15,341 bases of DNA. Origin: Monoraphidium neglectum (Eukaryota > Chlorophyta > Chlorophyceae > Sphaeropleales > Selenastraceae). The stretch lies in the NCBI RefSeq assembly GCF_000611645.1, contig NW_014012745.1:4670-20010 (forward strand), written 5' to 3'. Numbering within the stretch: position 1 is the stretch's first letter; the number at the start of each line of letters is the position of its first letter. The notes beneath the pieces are model-generated. The model made no database searches, was not told the origin of the DNA, and saw nothing but the letters and a program-made list of their open reading frames with translations. Below are positions 1 through 8,801 of this stretch, piece after piece. Made by a program: the position numbers and the translations under genes.

Positions 1-1498
1 GGGGGGGGGTCAGAGGTGGTGCGCTGATGTTGTGGTGCAAAGAGGATGGCGATTACTTCCTTCAAAGTTGGCGGTGTGCGGAGCAGCCTCAGCGGCAGGA
101 GGCGCGGGCGCAGGAGCTCATCGCCGCTGCGCGCCGGCGTTCCCTCTTGGGCGCCATGGCAGGCGAAGGGCCGGGCGCCGGGGCTGTTTGCAGTCGCACC
201 CCGCTTCCCAACCCTCTTCAGCTAGCCCACGCACCCACCTCCATCTGCATGCAGACATAGTACATATTAGTCCGGGCGGCGATCAACCATGCAGGGAGGG
301 CGGCAGGGAAAAGGTTGGTTGCCGCGCTGACCCGGCAAGCTGGACGCTGGCTGCCGCGCGCAGGCACAGCCTCGAGCGATTTCCTTTCAAAGCATGGAAC
401 GCTGCCGACGCAGCGGCCGCAAGGCGGCGGACGGGCGCGGCGTGCAGCGGCTGAGGTGTTGCAACGTGCATGCGCGCGCTCGCATGCACCTGCAGCCGGA
501 TTGCCTCCGCAGCCTGCAGCTGCGCGGCCTGAGACATGGGGTCCTGCGCCATGGCCATGGGCGGCGCGTCAGCCGGCGCCGCCTGGTCTGCCATGCCCGC
601 CCCTGCCGCCGCCACGGGTGCGCCCCTTGGTCTGGCTGAGCGAAGGTGGAGGAGTGAGGTGCGGCGTGTGGGCCAGGGGAGAGGGGCCGGCGCGCTTGCA
701 AGGGGCGTGTCGATCACCCTGGGGGACGGGGCCGTCGGAAGCTGCGTCGGCTGCGTGATGCTGCGGCGCCGCAGCGGCAGCCGCGCGCCCGCTAGTGCAA
801 CGAAGCGTGGCTGCTGAGCAAGCGGCGGGGTCCATGTGTGCGTAGGTTCCTAGGCGCATCGCGCTGCGCTCGGTGTGCCCCTGGCAGCCGCATCCCTGGG
901 GAGCAGCTGCGGGATGTGCACCTGCCACAGCCCTCTCATTGGGAGCGCAACCTGGCGCCAGCCGTGCTGCCCACCGAGAGCGTCCCCACCTGATAGCTTT
1001 CAAAATTCCGATTCCGAACAACTGCTGTGTGAAGCTGCGGCCCCGCCTTCAATGCCACCACGCGCGGGACGCCTGATGAGGGTCGTTGTGAGCGATCGGG
1101 CTGCTGTGAGCGCTTGTTGTGTTATTATCACTAGTCTCAATCGATACTGTGATGCTGGCCGTACGTGTTTTGTCACCGTGGGCAGCTGCGCGCTGGTGGA
1201 ACCAGCTGCCCCGCGATGTCAGGACGAGCAAAGATGAAGGGCTGCAACGCAAAACCTCCCAGTAGATTTTGGATGGGTCGCCGAGGTCGGCCTCTCCAGT
1301 CTGGCCCACAAAGAGGCCAGGCCTTGCTCCTTGGATTGTTGCCGTGCTGCATGGCCATTGGTCCTTGAGCACTGTCCATCTCAGCGTATACTGAGCACTA
1401 CAGCCATGACAGCCATGTGACAGTGGGACGCACGCCTGTCATACACTCCTGCCTGGCATTACCATACCGCGCAGCCGCCCAGCCCAGCCGGGATCATT
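1..1498. other. 3' flank of tRNase Z, no confident gene
   Basis: This stretch lies downstream of the tRNase Z stop codon on the minus strand and must include that gene's 3' UTR. Several open frames exist on both strands, but they are Ala/Arg/Pro-rich, overlap each other, and match no family I recognise, as expected by chance in GC-rich DNA. The only part that reads like protein is a minus-strand segment at 490-594, listed separately. Bases 1-9 are a G homopolymer at the window edge. I did not find a recognisable polyadenylation signal, RNA gene or repeat here. Confidence 0.5.
490..594 (-). CDS. Putative first coding exon of an unknown gene
   Basis: An ATG at 594 opens a 35-codon stretch that begins MADQAAPADAPPMAMAQDP and continues as a Gln/Ala-rich helix ending AEAIRLQ. 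It is followed by a plausible donor (CAG|GTGCAT, with the GT just below 490). The frame stays open past that donor, but the composition becomes Ala/Arg-rich and less protein-like, which suggests an intron. Possible acceptors lie to the left, for example a TCTGCATGCAG just above position 246 preceded by a CTAAT branch-like sequence. I could not assemble a convincing second exon before the window edge. The family is not recognised, and this may be chance coding-like sequence. Confidence 0.22.
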
Positions 1499-2045
1499 TC
1501 AGGATTTCACTGCAAGCGGCCCCGCCTCGTCGCCGCCAACCCTGCCCTCAGGGCCCGTCTCCCCGAGCGCCGCTGCCACCAGCGGCGTCAGAGCTGGCAG
1601 CTGTGGCAGCAGCGCCAGAGGCACCACCATCCCGTCAAAGCCGAGCAGCGGGCGCTCCCGCCACCGCGCCGCGGCCGCGTCCAGGCCGGCGGGCAGCTTC
1701 GGGTATCTCTGGCTGAAGTGGGTCAGCAGCGTCCGGTACGCGCCCATGCGCCGCCCCGCATCAATGGCTTCGGCGCTGGTGCTGTGGCGCTTCCGCAGCG
1801 CGTGAGCCTCCAGGCCTGGCTCGAAGGTGGCCTCGTGTATCAGCAGGGTGGCGCCGGCACCGGCCCGCGCGAGGCGCTCACAGGGGCGAGTGTCGCCAGA
1901 GTACACCAGCTTCCAGCCCTGTCAGGAAAGGGGCGTGTGCGTGTGTTTGTGTGTTTGTGATTGTGTCAGTTTGCGTTTTTGGTCGGAGAGAGAGCGAGAG
2001 CGAGAACGAGGTATGCACTGTGTGTGTGTGTGTGCGTGTGCGTGC

Positions 2046-2084
<39 letters not shown>

Positions 2085-2972
2085 TGAGTGTGTGTGTTAC
2101 AGTGAGAGTACGTGCATGCAAGTGGGGGGCCAAAGGGCGGTTGCGGAATGGGTCTATGACTCCACGAGCTGCCAGGCCTGAACTAATAGACACACAATTG
2201 AGTATGTGACTGTAGGGACAGAGCGTTCAGGCAATAGGGGCGGGGCGAAACCAGGCTGTATCTTGCATCGCGGCAGATGCTGATTTGCCCAACAGGCAAA
2301 ACCAGCACGCCTCAGAGGTGGGCTGCCGCCCAACAAGCAGCCAACGCTGCACCGCACCTGAGAGTGCTCCAGCACCAGCCCAAACGCGCCGTGGCAGTGG
2401 TCCACCGCGACAGAGGTCCACCCGCTGAACCCCAGCCGCCCGCCCATCACCGCCGCCGCCCCCGCCACCGCCCCCGCCCCCGCGACGGCGGCGCCGCTGA
2501 AGTGCTGCAGCGGCAGGAACTCGTACCGCCACGCGACGTGATGGGGCGCGAGCGCGGCCAGCCAGTCGCGCGCCTCGGCGGGGCCGACCACCAGTAGGGG
2601 CGGGCCCGAGGCGGGCCGCGCGGACAGGACCGCGGGCAGGCCCAGCATGTGGTCTGCATGGCGGTGGGACACCCAGACGCATGCCAGGGAGGCCGCCTGG
2701 GGAGGGAACGGGGCGATTTGTAGGGAGGAAAATTCAGAAATGGATGGTCATTGAGCGCGACGGCCGGCGCTGGGTGGTGCGCTGGGTGCTGCAGAGAGAG
2801 TGGGGCTGGGGACCAGATGCAGCTGGGGGACAGGCAGCGGCCGCATTCGAAGCAGCGAAAACCTACCAGCTGGGCGGCAGCAGACGCCCCTAGCAGCCGC
2901 ACCACCTGGCCCCACGTGCCCTCGCCGCAATCCAGCAGCATCCAGCCCGCGTCATCACTCCTGAGCTGGCTG

Positions 2973-3023
<51 letters not shown>

Positions 3024-5046
3024 AGTTGCTGCTGCCGCTGCTGTCGCCCCATGCCAGAGTTGCACACCCGCAGCAGGATGCCGCTTGGCCCGCGATACTT
3101 GGATGGCTCCGCCGAGCCCGTGCCCAGCAGCACGACTCCGCTCCCGCGCGCCGACGGCCACGCCAGCGCCGGGGGTGGCGGCTGCAGCTCCGAATCCCGG
3201 TCCGCCTCCACGCTGGCCGCCAGCTGCTCAGCTGCATGACCGCGCCCGGCGACGGCGTCGCGCTGAGGTTGCCCCGTGGCGTCCGCCACGGGCGTTGGCT
3301 GGGGTGCAGCCGTGGCAGCCAGGGCTTCCGCTCCTGGCATCTCGGCAGGTGGTGCAGCCTCTTCGGGCTCGCTTTTGCCTGGTGCCACGCCTGCTGCTCT
3401 GTCGTCCTCCGGCAATGCGGACGTGGCTCCTGTCGGCGGTTGCAAGGCCGGTGATGACAAGGCCGGCGGAGGCTCAGACGCCGGTCGCACTGCCGCTGCT
3501 GGTGGTTGGCTACGCGCGGCCTGCAAGCGGGCGCGCAGCTGTGCCGCGACGGCGCGGTTGCCGCCTGTGTCAGCATCGGGCGCCCTTTGCTGACTCTGCT
3601 CCGCGTGCCGCTGCGCCTGCTGCTGCTCTGGGTGCTGCTGCAGCCCGTGACCCCCGCCGCCGGCATCCAGTGGCAGCCGAAGGGGCGCCCTCGCAGCTGG
3701 CTTGGGCGGGGAGCCTGGCGGCGGCCGCGGCGGCGGGGGCGCTTGCCCTGGCTGCTCAAGAGCAAGGGGAAAGCCCCCTCCCCCATACCCCGCTTGCGGC
3801 GGACACTGGACGTTGAAGGCGCCCCAGCCTGCAGCCATCATGGGCACAGGCAATGGCCAGCTGACGGGGAGCTGCCCCTGCCAGCCCGCCCACATTTGCG
3901 GCGCCTGCCAACCCAGAGGCTGAGTGTGCCAGCCTGGAGCATCGCTCGGGGTCTGCCAGACGTGGCTGGCTGCTGCTTGCTGACCCGTGTGCTGCACAGA
4001 GTGCCATCGCAGATGCTGTTGCTGCTGCTGCTCCTGCAAATTATGCTGCTGCTGCAAGCGATGCTGTTGGTCAGGAGTCTGCTGACCCTGACCCTGCTGC
4101 TGCGCCCCCCGGTCATCCTGCACTGCCGCTGCGTCGCCACTCAAGAGCTCATCCAGCGCACCCTGCCCCAGCAGCGCTGGGCGCCGCGCATGCAGACGCT
4201 GCAGCGCGGCCTCCAGCTCGGGCCGCTCGTCCAGCAGCGCCCTCTGGACCTCGCACGCGTCGAGCGTCAGCGCCGATGACGGCAGCGTGACCTCATCGCA
4301 CGCCGGCCCGGCCAGCTGGAGCAGCAGCTGCCCTTCTACGATCGCCCCTGGCGCGAGGCGCCGCACGATTGGCGGCGGCTCGTCGCAGGCTGCCTGCCAA
4401 GGGGACGGTCCCGGGGCCATTGCTGCAGGTGCAACTACGGCTGCTTGAACAGCCGGCTGCGTTTGGGGTTTGTCCGGTGCTGCGGCCTGAAGTTTTGGAC
4501 CATCGCAGTTCCCGCCTCCGCCGCCTGTCTGGTGTGAACCCTTCTGATGTCCCCCATCCTGCCGGCCGCCACCCGCCTCGTCGCTGCCTCGTCCACCGCC
4601 GCCGCCGGGCTGCCGGGTTTCTGATGCGCTGCCGCCCGCCTCCTGCCGCGCCGCGTGTGGCAGGGGAAAGAGCCCGGGGCTGATCAGGGCCAGCCGCGCC
4701 GAGACCCTGGCTGCCGCGCGGAATCCGACGCCCTCCGCGCCGCCGCCGCCGGCGGCCGCCAGCACCTGCCTGCCCGGCAGCGACGCCGCCCACGCTTTGT
4801 ACGCCGCGCCGCCCGCGACGCGCGGCGGCGCCAGGTGCAGCACGGCCTGGACGCGCGGCGCGGCGCGCCGCAGGGCGGCGACAGCCGCGTGGCGCTGGAG
4901 CGGTGGGAGCATCAGCTCGTGGGGGCAGCACAGAACGGCGATCAGCGCGCCGCCGCCACCGACGGCCGGCTGCCCAGTGATACTGTGGCTGCTGCCGCTT
5001 GCTGGCACCGTGACAAGGTGACAGATAAAGCCCAGCAGCTGCCCAG

Positions 5047-5105
<59 letters not shown>

Positions 5106-7030
5106 TGTTGCTGCGTCGATGGGGCTGCCCCCTGTGTGCTTCGCCGCACCTCATCATGCTTGCTCGCCCGTGCCCCCGCCCCAGCCGCAGGCCCAGCCCC
5201 AGCCGCAGGCCCAGCCGCAACGCCCCCTGCTGCCAACACCCGCCGCCCCGCAGCTGCCGTTCCTGTCCCGGGTGCGGCGCCCCGCGAGCTGCGCCGCTGC
5301 AGAGCCTGGAGCGCAAGGGTCCTCGCCGATGAGCCGCCGCCGCGCCCACCAATGCGCCCGCCGCCGCCGCTGGAGCGCCCGCCGCGCGCAGACGCAAGGA
5401 AGATGGCGTCCAGGTCAGCAAAATCGGCGCTGGCCTTGGCGCGCTTGGCGCCCAGATCTGCGTGTGTGTCGCAGGGCGCGGCGCGCTTGCCCTTGCCGCC
5501 GCGCCCACCTCCTTCTCTGCCGCTGCCGCTGCCGCTGCCGCTGCCGCTGCCGCTGCCGCTGCTTGTACTCCTGCTGCTGCTGCTGCTACTGCTGCTACTG
5601 CTGCTATCGCTGTCGCTGTCACTGCTGGTGCTCGTACTGTGGCTACTGCTGCTGTTTTCACTGCCACTGCTTCCATCACTGCTGGACTTGCTATCGCTCT
5701 CCGCCGTAGTGACGTGGCCACGGCTGCTGCTACCGCCGGCATCCGAGCTGACACCGGCGCTGCCCTCGCCACTGTTGCCGCTGCCCCTGTGGTCTCCTGC
5801 CCTCTCGCTCTTGCCCTCACTTTTGCTATCGCTCTCGCTTTCGCTCTCGCTCTCGCCCACCCCCTCGGGTCTGCTCGGGCCGCCCTGATCGCCACCGTCA
5901 ATTTCCCCTGCCAGGGCGGCCGTGGCGGTTGGCCGCTCCCTAGCCTCTCCGTCCGCGGCTGCTGCCAGCCAGGCGGGCGCCTCCCAGCCGGCCGAGGAGG
6001 CGCCGATGGCGCAGGCCTGCAGCCACGCGTCCTCATACACCTGTGGCGCCGCCGCCCCCGCCGCCGCCGCCGCCGCCGCCGCCTGCGCTGCGTCTGGGGG
6101 TGCTGTGACAGAAGGGCCGCCGCCTGCCGCCTCTGCCACAGCCACCGCGGGGTGCTGCCAACGTATGAAGCTCCTGAGGGCCTCCAGGCAGGCCTCGGTC
6201 CCTGCGGCACGGTCGGCGGCGCGCGGCGCCGCACAGGGGGTTCGGACGCCGCCCAGCCGCTTGGGATTGAGGTTGTCACAGACTTTCCCTGGCCCCGCCC
6301 AGACCCCGGCGGCGCGCGCCCCTCTGCCGCGGGCGGCAGGCTGCTTACCGGGCGGCCCCACCAGGCCCAGCCGGCCGTGGCCGTCCTGCTTCAGGCGCAG
6401 CAGCAGGCCGCCCAGGCCGCCCTGCAGCGGTGGTTGGCAGGAGTTGGCGCAGCGGGTGATCTGCCGGGGCGGCATGACTGCAGGGCCGGCCAAAGCAGAG
6501 CAATGCCGCACGTGTGTCCCCCAGAGTCCTTGGCCAAGGCGACCCGAGGCGCCCCGCCAGCTGCGCTACGGGGTGCCGCCGTTGCGAGCAGCTTTGGGGC
6601 TGGTCACCCGGGTGACGCCTACCAGCGCCGTGCTCTGCAGGCTGGTGACAAACGCCGCCTTGAGCTGCAGGCCTGGCCGGACCCTGTGCTCCAGCATGAG
6701 GCGAGCCAGGCCCTCGGGCAGGTTGAAGAGGTACTAGTCACAGGTGTCGCGGCAGAGGAGAAGCAGGGGCAGGGGGCGTGATCGAGCAGCTGCGAAGCTT
6801 AGGCCCTCTGCTGCAGCAGACAGAGCGCCGGCAGCCGTCGCAACTCCTGCATGCCGACGCGAGCACGACACATGTTCATTCCTTTCAATCTTCGCACTCT
6901 CAAGGCTTAGTGCAGTTCTCACTTGGGCCTGCACCCGCTGTTTTGCATCGCGCAAAGCCAGTAGCACAGCAGGGGCGACGCCATCGTGCGGCGCGGTCAG
7001 CAGCAGAATCGTGTAGCTGCTGCACGACAT
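1499..7030 (-). CDS. Long-form tRNase Z (tRNA 3' endonuclease), six exons
   Basis: Zinc-dependent metallo-beta-lactamase endonuclease that cuts the 3' trailer from pre-tRNA (ELAC2/TRZ family). Exons in transcription order: 7030-6935, 6733-6623, 6421-6349, 6201-2867, 2696-2358, 1918-1499. All introns are GT-AG, phases match, total 4374 nt, 1457 aa. The degenerate amino half shows YLFNLPEGLARLM (exon 2), GGLGGLLLRL (exon 3) and LEALRSFI (start of exon 4), then resumes at about residues 482-600 (GFICHLV, AVLHLAPPRV, GLFPLP). The catalytic half shows LGTGSAEPSKYR (about 1116), LLDCGEGTWGQ (about 1180), the zinc motif SHRHADH (1215-1221), VDHCHGAFG, YSGDTRPC, HEATFEPG, RHST and LTHFSQRY. The usual catalytic residues I look for are present. 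It is far longer than typical family members (about 800-950 aa) because of Ser-rich, Gln-rich and Pro/Ala-rich inserts in exon 4. The start is uncertain: an in-frame ATG at 7150 would add 40 residues including a basic Ser/Lys stretch. The exon 1 donor could instead be GTGAGA, 12 nt further on (exon end 6923). Confidence 0.93.
1919..2357 (-). other. tRNase Z last intron with (CA)n tract
   Basis: This 439-bp GT-AG intron separates the exon ending in LEHSQ from the exon starting GWKLVYSGD. The donor is CAG|GTGCGG and the acceptor is TTTCCTGACAG. Joining restores the family's expected sequence across the junction. It is the longest intron of the gene and holds the dinucleotide tract at 2019-2098. 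Confidence 0.85.
2019..2098 (+). repeat. (TG)n microsatellite inside tRNase Z intron
   Basis: An almost pure TG dinucleotide tract with a few TGCG interruptions. The longest uninterrupted run is about 17 GT units at 2050-2083. A GA-rich stretch (1987-2010) lies beside it. On the coding (minus) strand it reads as (CA)n. The polymorphic type of sequence suggests replication slippage rather than a coded function. Confidence 0.95.
2974..3023 (-). repeat. CAG-type repeat coding polyQ in the catalytic half
   Basis: A (CTG)n run on the plus strand, read as CAG on the coding strand. It encodes about 16 consecutive Gln, preceded by a QQRQQQLQ stretch. It lies between GILLRV and WMLLDCGEGT of tRNase Z, about residues 1154-1170. 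That is inside the beta-lactamase fold rather than in the inter-domain linker. Confidence 0.95.
4010..4110 (-). repeat. Imperfect CAG-rich, Gln-rich segment of tRNase Z
   Basis: Imperfect CTG/CAG-rich DNA encoding Gln- and His-rich sequence (QQQGQGQQTPDQQH then QQQHNLQEQQQQQHLRW) in the linker of the tRNase Z protein. Unlike the two pure tracts, it is interrupted by other codons. Confidence 0.75.
5049..5114 (-). repeat. CAG-type repeat coding 22-residue polyQ in tRNase Z
   Basis: A long CTG run on the plus strand, read as CAG/CAA codons on the minus strand. It encodes about 22 consecutive Gln just before the GQLLGFICHLV segment of the amino half (about residues 457-478). It is mostly pure CAG with a few CAA codons at its 5' coding end. 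Confidence 0.95.
5515..5870 (-). repeat. Ser-rich acidic and (Ser-Gly)n coding tract
   Basis: This part of tRNase Z exon 4 encodes SESESESDSKSEGKSE, then poly-Ser blocks mixed with Asp and Thr, then a (Ser-Gly) run from a hexanucleotide repeat at 5519-5562. It covers roughly residues 208-325. Such tracts are normally disordered and rich in potential casein-kinase-type phosphorylation sites. It continues the reading frame of a gene that is conserved on both sides. Confidence 0.85.
6056..6083 (-). repeat. (CCG)n repeat coding poly-Ala in tRNase Z
   Basis: A trinucleotide run that reads as eight Ala in a row on the minus strand (AQAAAAAAAAGAAAPQ), in the first part of the tRNase Z exon 4 insert. 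Confidence 0.85.
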
Positions 7031-7287
7031 GATTATACATATGAGGTCTTCCTGTGTATGATACCAGTGTCTTGTTTTTAAGCTTTTCAAACTCCGGGAC
7101 GCAGCAGACGTCCACTTGGGTTCCGCACCACACTCAACGCCTTCGAACACTGCAGATCTGAATTATACAACCTATTAACAGAATATTACTGCATCGAGTC
7201 GGCCCTTGCGTTTGCCAGCTGGGGGCCGCCGGGATGCAGGCCTCGCCAGCGCCGGGCCTAAGGCCCAATGGCCTTACCCAGCATCGT
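7031..7287. promoter_or_regulatory. Head-to-head intergenic region, tRNase Z / TIC20
   Basis: Only 257 bp separate the chosen tRNase Z start (minus strand, 7030) from the chosen TIC20 start (plus strand, 7288). The stretches at about 7027-7085 and 7155-7195 are clearly more AT-rich than the flanking coding DNA (for example GAATTATACAACC near 7160). This is the likely shared promoter and 5' UTR space. No specific transcription-factor site can be named. If tRNase Z starts at 7150 the gap shrinks to 137 bp. Confidence 0.5.
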
Positions 7288-8762
7288 ATGATGAAGCGCC
7301 CTTTCTTATCAAGCAGGCCTGGCAAGCAGCAGCAGCGCGGGCAGCCAGCGGGGGTCCTTGGCGGACGATCTCACCAGCCAGGTTGGTATGTTTGAGCGCA
7401 TTGGGGGGCCAAAGGGATGCACGCGCTAACCTTGCATCGCTCCTGACTCTGCAGGCCTGGCCGGCCTGCCGCACGTGGCGACGCTGCCGCACCATCAGCA
7501 CTTGCGGCGGCAAGATGAGCAGCAGCAGCACCAGCAGCAGCAGCGGCCGCGCGGCAAGGTGCGTGATTGGATCTGGTGGTCATGAATAAGCTTTGGGGAG
7601 GCCAGCAGGCACGAAAGTGGCTGCGTTTGCAGCAATATGCGTCGGTGACGGCTGCCACGTCGCCATAGAAGTGCATCAGCAGTTTTATGCAAAATCAGCA
7701 GCCACTGGAACGCTCTGCAAGGTGTCTGTCAGCACGACATTATGGCACCTGAGCACTGCCGGCCATCAAAAGGCAGCCATAAGCCCGGCGGGCCCCCGAC
7801 TGCAGCGGCAGACGGTGCAGGGTGCTGCTGCCACTGCACGACGCGCGTTCGCCGTGCTTGCGCTGAGTGCTGCCGCCTGGCCCTGGCAGGTTGCCATGCG
7901 CGCCAAGAAGGACGACGATGAGGAGGACGACGAGCTGAAGAAGGACTGGAAGTTCGGGCGCAATGAGGGTGGGAGGAGCGCGGCCGCGGGACGCCGGCGG
8001 CGGCATGCAGCACCGCAGGGGGAGGGGGGGGGGGCGGCAGCGGCCAGCAGGGGCTGGGTGCTGAGGCAGGGAGCAGGGGTCAGGCGCGGGCAGGATGGGG
8101 CAGGCTCCGGCGCCATGAGACAGGCGCTCGCAGGGTTGCAGGCAGGAACTACTGTTTGTAAGACCTGCGGCAAAGAAAGGGGCGGCAGCTGCGCCACCCA
8201 CTGAGGCAGAGGCACCGCCAGGGGGCGAGCGGAAACAGTTTCACGCGGACAGGCAAGGCGTGGTAGGGTGGGCGGCAGCGGGGGCAGCAGCGGCAGGGAC
8301 AGCGGTGGCAGCAGCAACTCGGCACGCCTTGGGCCTTCGCACCTGACCCACGTTGGGCCCCTTCCCCCCCTCCCTGCCCCAGGCAACATGAGCTGGGGGT
8401 GGAAGCTGTGCTGCGCCATCCTGTACATGCTGCCGTGGGTCGACGTCACCGAGAAGACGGTGTACTTCATCGAGCGGTTCCCCGCCTTCCATTGGACAGA
8501 GTACTTCACGGGTGAGTGGTGGGGGGAGGGGGGGCGGACGGGCTGTTGTCATTGCTGTGGCAGGGCCTTTTGGCGCAGCCCTGCTGGGTCCAGCTGTGTC
8601 TTTGCATGCCGCTTGGGTACAGGGGCAGCTTACTGCCGTGAAACAGAGAAGTTTTTTGCAGGTAGTGTCGCACGTGTGCTCCCACACACCCCTACGCACA
8701 CGCCACATACAATAGCACCTCCGCCACCGTGCACACGCACATAAACATACACATTCACACGT

Positions 8763-8801
<39 letters not shown>

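Noticed and set aside
4942..6279. A 445-aa minus-strand open frame overlapping tRNase Z exon 4
   Set aside because: It is a shadow frame: low-complexity Arg/Ala sequence produced by the GC-rich repeats of the true frame, with no family motif.
2447..6511. A single 1354-aa open frame on the minus strand taken as the whole gene
   Set aside because: Its first 30 residues and last 139 residues are intron or out-of-frame sequence. The conserved tRNase Z pieces at both ends only appear after splicing, and the zinc motif lies in a different frame.
5462..6781. A 439-aa plus-strand open frame antisense to tRNase Z
   Set aside because: It is Ala/Thr-rich antisense of Ser and Gly codons. It has no conserved motif, whereas the opposite strand has clear homology.
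7593..7805. Plus-strand ATG at 7593 as the TIC20 start
   Set aside because: It reads into the true exon 3, but the 71 residues it adds contain acidic residues and look less like a transit peptide. A phase-consistent upstream exon pair exists. Not excluded.
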